From VRUE01 sp963737575 (GTDB taxonomy: Bacteria; Actinomycetota; Thermoleophilia; Solirubrobacterales; 70-9): 64,000 nucleotides of DNA. The stretch is taken from positions 1 through 64,000 of the forward strand of contig CAVTTJ010000006.1 in the NCBI GenBank assembly GCA_963737575.1, in the 5' to 3' direction. This document shows, one piece after another, positions 45,429 to 55,971 of this stretch. Made by a program: the position numbers and the translations under genes. How positions within the stretch are numbered: position 1 is the first letter of the stretch; every line of letters starts with the position of its first letter. The notes under the pieces are model-generated. The model saw only the letters and a list, made by a program, of their open reading frames with translations. It had not been told where the DNA came from and ran no database searches.

Positions 45429-48400
45429 CGGCGGGGATTCTGAGACGAGCGATGAGTGGCATGACGATCACGAGAGTCAGGGGAGGGTCAGTGGCACGCC
45501 GACGGCACATCGGTCTATCTCGCGATCGGCCTGACGACGATCGGTCTGCTCCTCGCGGCGGCGCCCGCCGGTGCCACGACCGTCTACACGCACAACTTCC
45601 TCGGGTCGTTCGACGGTTCAGGCTCGAAAGGGCCGGGCAATGTTTCGACCGGGCCGCTCAACTCGGTCGGTCCGCTCGCGATCAACCAGTCGACCGGCCA
45701 GGTGTTCGTCTGGGACACGGGCATCGGGACGATCGACAAGTTCGACGCCAACGGAAATCCGCAGGCCTTTGCATCGCTCGGGGCCGGCATCAATTCGTTG
45801 AACATTCCGTATCTGGGCGGCCTGCCGATGTACTGCGACTGCGACATCGCCGTCGACAGCTCTGGCACCTCCAGCCAGGGGCGGATATATGAGTTCCAGG
45901 AGGGGCAGGTGACCTACGCCTATGAACCGGACGGTTCCTCCCTGAGCGGAAACTTCCCGCTGGCCTCGTTCGGCGACATGTGCGGAGGCGCCGTCGACTC
46001 CCAGGGCAACTACTGGTGGACCGCATACGGGCAGGGAACGTTCGCCTACGACGCGAGCGGCACGCCGCTCAACAAATCCGTGGCACCGGAAGGAAACTGC
46101 CACCTCGCGATCGACTCCGCGGCGCCGGGCTCGCACCCGACGGCCGGCTATTTCTATATCGCCAACTGGAACGGAGCGGTCCACGCATTCAACCCGGAAG
46201 GCACCTTCGAGTACACCGTCGACGAAGAGGGGACCTCGGCCGTCGCGGTGGATCCCTCGACCGGAAACATCTACGCGGATCACGGGGACCACATCTCCGA
46301 GTGGGCTCCGAGCGATCCGGTCGGGTCTCCGAACACGCCGGGCGCCAAAATCAGCACCTTCGGTGAGCCTTCCCCCGGGTTCTCCGGGCTGCAGTCGAAC
46401 ACCTGCTACCCGACCCGGGGAATCTCCGTCAACGGCGTCACCCACTACGTCTACGTGTCGGACTGCGGGAGGGTGGACATATTCGGTCCGGGCCAGGCCG
46501 AGATCATCCCGACCGTCACCACCGACGATGCCGACGTAGCGCCGACCACGGCGGTGCTCCACGGGCATGCAACCACCGACGGCGGCGGCGACACAAACGG
46601 GTGCTTCTTCGAATACGGCCTGACGGCGAGCTACGGGAAGACCGCACCGTGCGCCGACCCATCCGGCCCGATCCATGACGCCGATGGAAACATTGCCGTG
46701 ACCAGCGCGCCCGTCTCGGAACTCGCCCAGGGCAGCACCTATCACTACCGGCTCGTCGTCACAAACACCAACGGGGCCGGTTATGGCACCGACCAGATCT
46801 TCAAGCCGCAGGGGCCGCCGGAGATCAGCAGTGTCGGTGTGTCTGAAGTCAACACCGACGGGGCGCGGATCACGGCCGCGGTGGATCCGTCTGGAGGCGA
46901 CACCAGATATCAGTTCCAGTGGGGGTCGACGAACGCATACGGCAGCAGCTATCCGATTCCGGATCAGAAGCTGCCGGACACCAAGAACCTCCGGACCGAG
47001 AGGATGGTGCTCAAAGGCCTACAGCCCGGAGCCACGTACCACTACCGGATCGTCGCGCACAACGACCTCGGCTCCACCGAAAGCGGTGACCACACCTTCA
47101 CCACGTTTTCCGAGAATCCATCGGGCACGGACCCCTGCGCGAACGCCCACGCGCGCCAGCAGACCGGGGCGGCTCTGCTTCCCGATTGCCGCGCCTACGA
47201 GCTTGTCTCGGCTGGGAGCACGGACGGCTACAACGTGCAATCGGACCTCGTGCTCGGCCAGGTGCCGCTGCCGGCGTTCCCCAGCGCCAGCGGTCGCGTG
47301 CTCTACTCGGTCCACTTCGGCACGATCCCTTCGGCGGGGGGCAACCCGACGAACTTCGGGCTCGACCCCTACCTGGCGACCCGTGGCTCGGACGGGTGGA
47401 CGACACACTATGTCGGGATCGACGCCGACGGGACCCCGACCAAAGGGCCGTTCGCCTCGCCCCTCGGGACGGCTGACGCTTCGCTCGAAACATTCACGTT
47501 TGCGGGCTCCAACCTCTGCGCGCCGTGCTTCGGAGACGGCACCACGGGCATTCCGCTTCGCATGCAGGACGGCACGCTGGTGCAAGGGATGAAGGGAAGC
47601 CTCGAACCGGGTCCGAACGCGGCGACCGACGGGCTCGTCGCGAAGGCGCTCTCCGCCAGCGGCACGCATCTCGTCTTCGGATCGACCTCGAAATTCGAGC
47701 CGGACGGCAACTCGAACGGCGACGTCTCGATCTATGACCGCAACCTCTTGACCGGAGTCACGCACGTCGTGTCCAAGACGCCGGATGGGGCAAACCTGCC
47801 GTGTCTTCAGGGGGCGGGAACGTGCCACGGACCCGGGGACATCAACGGCATCGGCGAGCTCGACATGTCCGCGGACGGCTCCCGGATCCTCCTCGGCCAG
47901 CGGATGTCGACCGACGCCAGGGGCAACAACTACTGGCACCTCTACATGAACCTCGCCGATTCCGAATCCAGCGTCGACCTGACCCCGAACCCGGTCGCCG
48001 GTGCGATCTACGACGGCATGACCGCGGACGGCTCGAAGGTCTTCTTCACGACCACCGACAAGCTCAGTCCGACGGCCGATACCGACTCGAGAGCAGACAT
48101 CTACGAGGCGGACGTCGCGGGGAATGGAAGCGTGACCTGGCACCTGGTCTCGAGCGGCACCGGCGGAGCCGGGAACGTCGATTCCTGCAGCCCGGCCGCG
48201 AACCATTCGAGCGCTCACTGGAACAGCCTCGGTCCCGCCGGTTGCTCCGCCCTCGCCTTCGCCGGCGGCGCCGGGATAGCGAGCGGCGATGGGACGGTCT
48301 TCTTCCTCTCGCCTGAGAAGCTCGATGGCTCGGGAGTCCAGGACCAGCCGAACCTTTTTGTGGCTCGCCCGGGGCAGGCGCCCCGGTACGTGACGACGTT

Positions 48401-49109
48401 GGAACCGGACAGCACGTCCGTCACCAACGCGCTGACGCAGTCGGCGGTCCACAGCTACTCCGACTTCCAGGTGACTCCCAACGGAGAAGACGCGGTCTTC
48501 ACGACCAAGCTCTCGCCGAACGGCTACGACAATCGCGGCCACTCGGAGGTCTATCGCTATGACGTGGGCTCGGAAAGCCTTGACTGCGCCTCCTGCGCGC
48601 CCACCAATGCGTTTGCCACCACAGACGCGCAACTGGCCCGGTACGGCCTCAGCGTCTCGGATGACGGCAGGGTCTACTTCACGAGCGGCGACCAGCTGGC
48701 GCTCAGGGATTCCAACGGCCACCGCGACATCTACCAATGGGATGACGGCAAGGTCGATCTGATCTCGACGGGAACCGGGAATTACGACTCCGGCCTGTTC
48801 TCGGTGAGCAATGACGGGACCGACGTCTACTTCTTCACCCACGACACCCTCGTTCCAGAGGACGTGAATGCCCAGCTGGTGAAGCTATATGACGCCCGCA
48901 GCGACGGCGGATTCCCGCGTCTCCCCCCGCCGGTTCCCTGCCAGGCCTCGGACGAGTGTCATGGACCGGGGACCCAGGTTCCGCCGCCGCCCTCCGTCGG
49001 CACCTATGTGGGGACCGGGGGCAACGGCAAAGCCGGAGCCCGCAAGAAGCACAACCGTCACCGCAAACACCACCGTCGCCCGCGGCATTCACGGAGACAT
49101 CATGGCTGA
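45425..49109 (+). CDS. giant secreted propeller/fibronectin protein A2 (one-base frameshift)
   Basis: GTG 45425 overlaps the B1 stop (GTGA) and has GAGGAGG upstream. Reading MTAGILRRAMSGMTITRVRG then ARRRHI, the frame must change at about 45516-45520 to give VYLAIGLTTIGLLLAAAPAGA, an ideal signal core. One extra G (ATCGGTC for ATCGTC) explains it, giving 1227 residues. A first propeller (about 45-355) and two fibronectin-like repeats (about 358-560) follow. Then come CANAHARQQTGAALLPDCRA, YELVSA and a second propeller (TADGSKVFFTTTDKL, SDDGRVYFTSGDQLALRD). It ends VKLYDARSDGGFPRLPPPVP with a KHHRRPRHSRRHHG tail. Paralogue of A1. Confidence 0.8.
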
Positions 49110-49140
49110 GCGGCAACCGAGCGAGGCAAGGAGAGTGACC

Positions 49141-51880
49141 GTGTTGAAGAGGGTGCTGGTGGTCGTGGTCGGCGTCGCGACGATGCTGCTCGTGGCATCG
49201 CCGGCTTACGCCAGCGAGGCGATCAGCTCGTTCACGGTCGATACGTCGACCACGCAGGCTGGCGGGCACCCTGACCTGACCACATCGATGACTCTCGACA
49301 GCCCGGGTGCGCCGGAGGTGGCGAAGGACGTGGCGGTGAGGATGCCGGAGGGGGTCTTCGGCAACCCGCAGGCGATTCGCCAGTGCAGCACCGTCGACTT
49401 CGCCCAGCAGGAATGTTCTCCGACATCACAGGCCGGCGTGGTGACGATTTCCGCCAACTATGGGGGGGACCCGGAAAACCTGCTCGGGAGCGCCCCGATC
49501 TTCGACATGGTTCCCGCGAGCAGTGACGAGACCGCTCGCTTCGCCTTCATCGTGCCGGGAGTGAACATCCCGATCAGTGTCCCGGTCACGGTGCGCACGG
49601 GGTCCGATTACGGCCTCACCTTCAACGTCACCGGGATTACTCAGATCATTCCTCTCGCTTCAGTCGACTTCACCGTCTGGGGCATCCCGGCCGATCACTC
49701 GCACGACAACGAACGCTTCCTGATCGGCTCCCTCAGCCACCCGGCGGGATGCCCGGGCGAAGCCACCGCGATCTGCGCGTCCCAGTCGGGCAGCGCTCCG
49801 AACTCCGCCGGCATCCCGCCGCAGCCGCTGACCGACAACCCGACAACCTGCCCGGGGCAGCCGCTGACGGTGAGCGCCGAAATCCGGACCTACCAGGATC
49901 CGGCGAATCCCTCCGGTGCGGAGGCCGACTATCCGCCCTCCACCGGCTGCGAGCTGGAGACCTTCAACCCGGTGATGAATATGTCGCTGACCTCGACTGA
50001 GGCCGATTCCCCCGCCGGCCTCGACGTCACGCTGAAAGCGCCTCAATTCGAGAGCCAGGCTGCATCGCCGTCGGAGATCCGTTCGACGACCATCACCCTT
50101 CCGGAAAGCCTCTCGATCAACCCGGACGCCGCCGACGGACAGCGCGCCTGCACGGATGCCCAGGCGAACTTCGGTAGCGACGGACCGGCGAACTGCCCCG
50201 ACAACTCGAAGATCGGCAACTTCGACGTCGAAACGCCGGCACTAACCGGCCCCCTCGTCGGGGCGATCTACTTCGGTGAACCGAAGCCCGACGACCAGTA
50301 CCGACTCTTTCTGGTCTCCGATGGGTTCGGGATCCACTCAAAGCTCGTCGGATCGGTAAGGCCTGACCCGCAAACGGGGCAACTGACCATGAGCCTGAGG
50401 GATCTGCCGCAGGTTCCCTTCGAAGCGCTCAACGTTCATCTATTCGCCTCCAACAGGGGCCTGGTGGCAACGCCCACCCAGTGCCGCGTGTACGGCGTCG
50501 ACTCGGTTTTCGTTCCCTGGAACACCAGCCTTGCGCCACAGCATTCGGCGCCGATTTTGAGCATCGATTCCGGGCCGGACGCAGAGCCCGTGCCCCGGTC
50601 CGATCAGGCCGTTCCACCCGAGCCTGGTGGCCGGTGCCTCCAACCCCGTCGCCGGCGCCTTCTCCAGCTTCACGCTGAGGCTCGACCGAAACGACGGCGA
50701 CCAGTTCCTCGGCGATCTGAACTTCCGGATGCCTCCCGGCTTCACCGGAAACCTGCGCGGAATCAGCTACTGCCCGGATGTGGCGATCGGGCAGGCGGCA
50801 AACAACCTGGGCCGGACGGAGCTGGCGAGCCCGAGCTGTCCCGCCTCCTCCCAAATCGGGACCACCAACGTGGCCGCCGGGCCAGGTTCACACCCCTTCC
50901 ACGCCGTCGGCAGGATGTATCTGGCGGGCCCCTTCAAGGGAGCGCCGCTGAGCCTCGCCGCGGTCACACCCGCCCTCGCCGGCCCCTATGACTACGGCAC
51001 CGTCGTGGTGCGGGTGGCACTGCATGTGGATCCACTGACCGCCCAGGTCACCGCCGTCTCGGACACGGTCCCCCACATCATCGGTGGCGTCCCGATCCGG
51101 ATGCGCTCGATCCAGGTCAACATCGACAAGCCGAACTTCACGATCAACCCGACGAACTGCAGCCCGTTCTCCGTCGAATCACAGGGAATCGGCGATCAGG
51201 GGACGGTCGCGGACTTCAGCTCCTACTTCCACGCCGTCAACTGCGCGGCGCTTCCCTTCAAGCCGCAGATGACGCTCCGCCAGCTGGGCGGCCACAAGGC
51301 CACCGCCAGGAGCAAGGACCCGGCGCTGCGATTCGACCTGCGGACGAGGCCCGGGGACGCCAACATCAAGTCGCTGACGGTGACACTGCCGAAGTCGTTC
51401 GCGATCGACCAGCGCCATCTCGGCAACATCTGCTCGAAAGCGCAGCTGGCCGCCGAACACTGCGCCGGCCGGCAGCCGATCGGTACCGCGAGCACAGTGA
51501 CGCCGCTCCTGGATCAGCCGCTGAAGGGCCCGGCCTACGCGGTCTCGGGCTTCGGCAAACTGCCGCATGTCGTCTTCATCCTCGGAGGCCAGGTGACGAT
51601 CATGCCGGAAGCGGAATCCTCCTCGGTCAACGGCCGACTGACGACGACCGTTCCCGTCGTTCCCGATGCGCCGATCGGCCACTTCCGCCTCAACCTCAAC
51701 GGCGGAGGCCACGGCTATCTCACGAACACGCGCGACCTCTGCCGGCAGCAACCGATCGCGAGCGTCAGCTTCGTCGGCCAGAACGGATCGAGGTACGAAC
51801 AGAAGCTGCCGATGAAGGCGGCCTGTGGAAAAGCCGGTAGGCAACGAAGTCACGAGCGCCACGGAGGAGGGGGACGATGA
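49141..51880 (+). CDS. secreted four-module protein B2 (one-base frameshift)
   Basis: With one extra base removed near 50589 (GAGCCCGTG read GAGCCGTG) this is 912 residues and is collinear with B1. Signal peptide MLKRVLVVVVGVATMLLVAS; entry ISSFTVDTSTTQAGGHPDLT; modules at about 63, 313, 526 and 743, each with Cys...CP/CxxxxxIG and a PL-x-G-x-x-Y strand (ALTGPLVGAIYFGEP; PLLDQPLKGPAYAVSG). The tail QRSHERHGGGGR is basic. GTG 49141 has AAGGAGA six bases upstream. ATG 49102 overlaps the A2 stop in the same ATGGCTGA pattern seen at the A0/A1 junction but lacks a ribosome site. Function unknown. Confidence 0.78.
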
Positions 51881-53409
51881 ACAGGCCGCGCTTTCGGCGC
51901 TGGGCCATCGCCGCCGCCGCAGTTCTGCTGCCGTTGCTGTTCGCTCAGGCCGCCCAAGCGATCTCGCTGATCAAAATCCGCGAGGTCTATCCGGGTGCCA
52001 ATAACGACAGCTACGTCGAGCTGCAGGCCTACGGTCCCTTTCCCTTCGCTGGTGGAACGCTCCCCGGGAAATCCCTGATCCTCTTCACCCCGGACGGCAC
52101 CCCGACGGACAGCTTCACCTTCATCCAGCACAACGAACTGGGCGCCGACAACACGTCCTTCCTGATCGGCGACACGGGCGTCGAAGGAACCTTCTCCGTC
52201 ACCCCGGACATCACCGATTCCCAGATGAACATCGACCCGGCGGGGGGCGCCGCTTGCTGGAACGTCGGCGACACCCCCGTCGATTGCGTCTCCTGGGGAG
52301 ACTTCAGCGGCCGCGAAAGCCTGGTCGCCTTCGCCGGAACTGACGTCGGCAACCCCGCCTCTCCGGGAGGAATCACGCCCGGGAAGTCGATCGAACGGAC
52401 GATCGCCCCCAACTGCTCCACCTGGCTCGAGGCGGATGACGACACCGACGACAGCGCCACGGATTTCCACGAGACGGGGCCGAACCCGCAGCCTGCCGGG
52501 AATTTCAATCCCGCGGAAGAACCGTGCCTCTCGGGGATGCCGGACGACACCGTGGTCAACCAGAAGCCGAGCGATCCGTCGGACTCCAACAGCGCCCACT
52601 TCACCTATGCCGCGACGGGTGCGACGAGCTACCAGTGCAAGCTCGATGCATTCCCGCGTTTCACCGCCTGCCCTGAAGGGGGTCAGGACTACTCCAACCT
52701 CGGCGACGGCCAGCACACGTTCCAGGTGCGGGCCCTGAACACACACGGCCCGGACAGGACGCCGGCGAAGTACACATGGACGGTGGACACCACGGCTCCG
52801 CAGGCGACGATCATCTCGCATCCCCGTCCGCAAAGCATCGGTAGGGAGGCCACATTCACGTTCTCCTCGAGCGAGCCCGCCGGCAGCTTCATGTGCAGTC
52901 TCGACACAGAACCCCCCTCGAGCTGCGAATCGGGGATCACGCTGCACTCGCTGAGCACGGGCTCCCACACGTTCCACGTCGCGGCGTCAGACCTTGCGGG
53001 CAACGTCCAGGCACCGCCTGCCAGCTATTCATGGACGGTCGAATCCAACCCTCCGGTGACGACGATCGACAGCAAGCCGGACAATCCGACCACAAGCTCG
53101 ACGGCGACGTTCACGTACCACGCGAGCAGGCCGGACACGTTCTTCGAATGCAGCCTCGATGGGTCGAGCTTTTCGAGCTGCCCGACGAGCGGCGCGACCT
53201 ACGCCGGGCTGACGGACGGGCCGCATACCTTCAGCGTTCGCGCGATCGACTCTGACAACGACACGGAGGCGAGCCCGCCGAGCTACGCGTTCACGGTGGG
53301 CACTCCCACTGCGCCGGCGAAGCACACCTGCAGGAAGGGCACCAGGAAGAAGATGGTCGGTGGCAGGCTGAGGTGCGCGAAGATCCGGCACCACAAGCGC
53401 CACCACTAG
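51877..53409 (+). CDS. secreted lamin-tail-like + Ig-like repeat protein
   Basis: A 510-residue exported protein; ATG 51877 overlaps the B2 stop (ATGA). After the signal peptide, IKIREVYPGANNDSYVELQAYGPFPF and GTLPGKSLILFTPDG resemble a lamin-tail domain (about 30-215). Then three Ig-like repeats (about 222-475), each with a YQCKLDAF / FMCSLDTE / FECSLDGSSF strand, a second Cys and GQHTFQVRA / GSHTFHVAASD / GPHTFSVRAID. It ends TCRKGTRKKMVGGRLRCAKI and a KRHH tail. It is the last gene of the run before tRNA-Thr. Extracellular adhesion is possible but unproven. Confidence 0.82.
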   Translation: MNRPRFRRWAIAAAAVLLPLLFAQAAQAISLIKIREVYPGANNDSYVELQAYGPFPFAGGTLPGKSLILFTPDGTPTDSFTFIQHNELGADNTSFLIGDTGVEGTFSVTPDITDSQMNIDPAGGAACWNVGDTPVDCVSWGDFSGRESLVAFAGTDVGNPASPGGITPGKSIERTIAPNCSTWLEADDDTDDSATDFHETGPNPQPAGNFNPAEEPCLSGMPDDTVVNQKPSDPSDSNSAHFTYAATGATSYQCKLDAFPRFTACPEGGQDYSNLGDGQHTFQVRALNTHGPDRTPAKYTWTVDTTAPQATIISHPRPQSIGREATFTFSSSEPAGSFMCSLDTEPPSSCESGITLHSLSTGSHTFHVAASDLAGNVQAPPASYSWTVESNPPVTTIDSKPDNPTTSSTATFTYHASRPDTFFECSLDGSSFSSCPTSGATYAGLTDGPHTFSVRAIDSDNDTEASPPSYAFTVGTPTAPAKHTCRKGTRKKMVGGRLRCAKIRHHKRHH

Positions 53410-53454
53410 CCGGCAAGCCGCCGCCCGAATATCCAGATTTGCTGGGCTTTTCAG

Positions 53455-53527
53455 AGCCGACGCCCGGACTTGAACCGGGGACCCCTTCATTACGAGTGAA
53501 GTGCTCTACCAACTGAGCTACGTCGGC
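53455..53527 (-). tRNA. tRNA-Thr(CGT)
   Basis: On the minus strand GCCGACG pairs with CGTCGGC. The D arm GCTCAGTTGGTAGAGC, the anticodon stem CTTCA/TGAAG around CTCGTAA (anticodon CGT) and the T arm CCGGTTCAAGTCCGG are complete. About 73 bases; CCA is not encoded. Confidence 0.95.
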
Positions 53528-53542
53528 GCGATCGCACATTCT

Positions 53543-54214
53543 ATGAGCGAATCGCCCGCGGTTCCGTCGCGGCCGCGCGCGAGCATGCCGGATATGAGCA
53601 AGACACGCCAGCCGATGCGCAGAGAGGAGAACGAAGTCGAGTTCGCCCGGATCGTCGCCTTCAGCGACGGCGTCTTCGCGATCGCGATCACGCTGCTGGT
53701 GCTCAATCTCCACATCAAATCGGGGCTGCCCGGCGACCGGCTCTGGCATGAAGTTTGGGAACTGCGCGAAAACTTCATCGCCTTCGCGATCAGCTTCGCG
53801 GTGATCGGGCGCTTCTGGGTCATCCACCACCGCTTCTTCGGCGAGGTGAGGGCGTTCGAGGGGCGCCTGATCGCCCTCAACATCCTCTATCTGGCCTTCA
53901 TCGTCCTGATCCCGTTCAGCAGCCAGCTGCTCGGCGAGTATGGGGGCGAGGCGGCGGCCGTCGTCGTTTACGCAGTCAATCTCGCAGGGTGCGTTCTCGT
54001 CGGGTTTCGGATGAATGCCTACGCCCGGGGGGCCGGGTTGGCGACAATCGACGACGCGACCCAGCGCGAGAACTCATTCCGCGCCCTCTTCATCGCGTCG
54101 GTGTTCCTGCTCTCGATCCCGCTCGCGTTCGTCGCGCCCGGCATCGCGCCGCTCCTCTGGCTCACGCTTTTCCTGGACCCGGCATCGCGGCTCGCGGCCC
54201 GCGCCGGGGGTTAA
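53543..54214 (+). CDS. TMEM175-like (DUF1211) membrane protein
   Basis: A 223-residue membrane protein. The hallmark FSDGVFAIAITLLVLNL in the first helix is the filter/gate motif of the TMEM175 potassium-channel family. Further helices include NFIAFAISFAVIGRFWVIHH, NILYLAFIVLIPFSSQLL and LFIASVFLLSIPLAFVAPGI. Bacterial members are about this size and assemble as multimers to conduct K+. Several Met codons (53543, 53585, 53594) lie before the first helix, and the exact start is uncertain. The 3' gene encodes the amidase, 20 bases on. Confidence 0.85.
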   Translation: MSESPAVPSRPRASMPDMSKTRQPMRREENEVEFARIVAFSDGVFAIAITLLVLNLHIKSGLPGDRLWHEVWELRENFIAFAISFAVIGRFWVIHHRFFGEVRAFEGRLIALNILYLAFIVLIPFSSQLLGEYGGEAAAVVVYAVNLAGCVLVGFRMNAYARGAGLATIDDATQRENSFRALFIASVFLLSIPLAFVAPGIAPLLWLTLFLDPASRLAARAGG

Positions 54215-54234
54215 CGTTCAGCGGAGTTGCCTCG

Positions 54235-54861
54235 ATGCGACTCCGAATCTGCTTCAGCGCCGTAGCTCTCGTCGCGCTGCTCAGCACGCCTGCGGCAGCG
54301 TCCACCCGGCCACCGATGAGAAACGAGCGGCTCGCCTACTGGCCCGAGCGCGTTGCCGACACCCGCGCCTGGTCGCGGTTCATGTACGGCACCGCCACGT
54401 TCCAGCCGCGGCTGATCGTCGAGCACTGGACGGGCAGCACGACGCAGCCGGCGGCAATTCAATACTGGGACAGCGGCCCTGAGGCCACCTGGGTCCACTT
54501 CATCATCGATCCGCAGGGGCACATCACGCAACTCGCCCCGCTCGATGATCTCGCCAAGCAGGCTTTCGGCGTCTCGCCCTGGGCGATCGGGGTCGAGCAC
54601 GTCGGGCGGACCGACGCCGAGGTTATGGACAACTCCCGATTGCGACGCGCGTCCTACCGGTTGACTTGCTGGCTCCGGCAGCGCCTGCAAATCCCCGTCA
54701 GGGGCGTGATCGGTCACGCCGAGGTGACCTCAAACCCGCGTTTCAGCTTCACTCCGGCAGGCTGGCGCTGGATCGAGGAAAGCGGCTATCAATTCCATAC
54801 GGACTTTTCCCATCGGACGATGGTCAGGTACCGCGACCGTCTGAGGACCCTCTGTCCCTGA
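54235..54861 (+). CDS. secreted N-acetylmuramoyl-L-alanine amidase (amidase_2)
   Basis: A 208-residue exported amidase. After a signal peptide (1-22) the amidase_2/PGRP fold appears: LIVEHWTGSTT gives the first zinc His, WVHFIIDPQGHITQLAPL the core strands, AIGVEHVG the active-site Glu/His segment, and VIGHAEVTSNPRFSFTPAGW the second zinc His and the substrate loop. It should cut the bond between MurNAc and L-Ala in peptidoglycan outside the cell. A broken relative lies at 16800-17308. ATG 54235 begins the signal peptide. Confidence 0.88.
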   Translation: MRLRICFSAVALVALLSTPAAASTRPPMRNERLAYWPERVADTRAWSRFMYGTATFQPRLIVEHWTGSTTQPAAIQYWDSGPEATWVHFIIDPQGHITQLAPLDDLAKQAFGVSPWAIGVEHVGRTDAEVMDNSRLRRASYRLTCWLRQRLQIPVRGVIGHAEVTSNPRFSFTPAGWRWIEESGYQFHTDFSHRTMVRYRDRLRTLCP

Positions 54862-54863
54862 CG

Positions 54864-55265
54864 TCAGCCGCGTTCGACGATGAACGCGATCGAGCGTTCC
54901 GGGCGGGCACAGGTGACGGCCAGCCCGCGGCCCGCGATGCTTGTCAGGCAGCGGAAGCTGCCGACCGAGCAGGCCGACCTCGACTGGCCGGGCGCGGGGC
55001 TGCAGCCGGGGTTAGAGCGCCAGAGCGCGGCCACGCTTGCGCCTCGCGCGCAGCCGACGTTCGTGACCCGCAGCAGCAGGGTTTCTTCGCCGCCGGTCTT
55101 GCAGGCGCGGGACCTGATCCCGGTCGGGGCTTCGGGCGCCGTGCTCGTGCCCGCCGGCGTCGTTTCGGCCCCGGAGGTCGTTCCGCTCGACCCACCGGAG
55201 CCGCACCCCGCGATGAGGAGCGCGGCGAGCAGCGCCAGGGGAAGAAGTCGGGCGAGGGCTCTCAT
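54864..55265 (-). CDS. small lipoprotein, unknown function
   Basis: A 133-residue protein. The signal peptide with lipobox LLIAGC gives an acylated Cys at about residue 21, followed by a Ser/Thr/Gly/Pro linker. The mature domain (about 55-133) contains six cysteines (SRACKTGG, NVGCARGA, NPGCSP, SACSVG, FRCLTS, TCARPER), consistent with three disulfides. No family is recognised. Its ATG overlaps the stop of the upstream uracil-DNA glycosylase (ATGA). Confidence 0.75.
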   Translation of the reverse strand: MRALARLLPLALLAALLIAGCGSGGSSGTTSGAETTPAGTSTAPEAPTGIRSRACKTGGEETLLLRVTNVGCARGASVAALWRSNPGCSPAPGQSRSACSVGSFRCLTSIAGRGLAVTCARPERSIAFIVERG

Positions 55266-55942
55266 CGGGAGTCGACCAACCTACCGGCGCGGGCGAAGAC
55301 GGCGTCGAGCATCGGCACGGTGAGCTTCCCCGTGAATGTGTTCTGCTGGCTCGGGTGGAAGCAGCCGAGCAGCGTCCACTCTCCGATCCGGGCCTCCGCC
55401 TCATGCCCGAAGCGGGGCTTCGGGCGGGGGATCTCTGCACCCAGCTCGCGGAGCGCGCGGAGCGCACCATCCCACCCGAAGGAGCCGAGGGCGACCATGG
55501 TCCGGCACTCCTTGAGCAGCTCCAGCTCGCGGGCGAGGTAGGGCAGGCAGTTGTCCCGCTCCGCCGGCGTCGGTCGGTTGGCCGGCGGCGCGCAGCGGAC
55601 GACGGCGGTGACGTATGCGTCCTCGAGCCGGAGGCCGTCGTTTCGATCGACCGAGGTCGGCTGGTTCGCGTAGCCGGCCCGGTGCAGCGCCGCGTATAGC
55701 CACTCGCCCGAGCGGTCGCCGGTGAACATCCGCCCGGTCCGGTTGGCGCCGTGGGCCGCGGGGGCGAGGCCGACGATCGCGAGCCGCGCGCCGGGGTCGC
55801 CGAACCCGGCCACCGGGCGCGCCCAGTATCTCTGGCCGCGGAACCGCCGCGGCGGCTCGGCCGCCGCCTCCTCGCGCCACGCGACCAGGCGCCGGCAGCG
55901 GCGGCAGGCGTGGATCTCGGCCTCGAGCGCCTCGTCGAGCAT
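55262..55942 (-). CDS. udgB: uracil-DNA glycosylase, family 5 (UdgB type)
   Basis: A 226-residue family 5 uracil-DNA glycosylase. Motif A GLAPAAHGANRTGRMFTGD (about 58-76) and motif B CFHPSQQNTFTGKLT (about 192-206) are diagnostic of UdgB. The N-terminal cysteines (CRRCRR) and a later Cys in VVRCAPPANRPTPAERDNC match the iron-sulfur cluster ligands of families 4 and 5. It removes uracil and some deaminated purines from DNA. ATG 55942 is the family start. The lipoprotein gene overlaps its end. Confidence 0.92.
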   Translation of the reverse strand: MLDEALEAEIHACRRCRRLVAWREEAAAEPPRRFRGQRYWARPVAGFGDPGARLAIVGLAPAAHGANRTGRMFTGDRSGEWLYAALHRAGYANQPTSVDRNDGLRLEDAYVTAVVRCAPPANRPTPAERDNCLPYLARELELLKECRTMVALGSFGWDGALRALRELGAEIPRPKPRFGHEAEARIGEWTLLGCFHPSQQNTFTGKLTVPMLDAVFARAGRLVDSR

Positions 55943-55971
55943 GGGACAGACAGCTTAGGCTTGCGGCTCGC

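Noticed and set aside
36057..51880. Programmed +1 frameshifting in the large secreted genes
   Set aside because: The three sites share no common heptamer or stop-codon context, and paralogues and A0 do without a shift. Single extra bases (error or mutation) explain them better.
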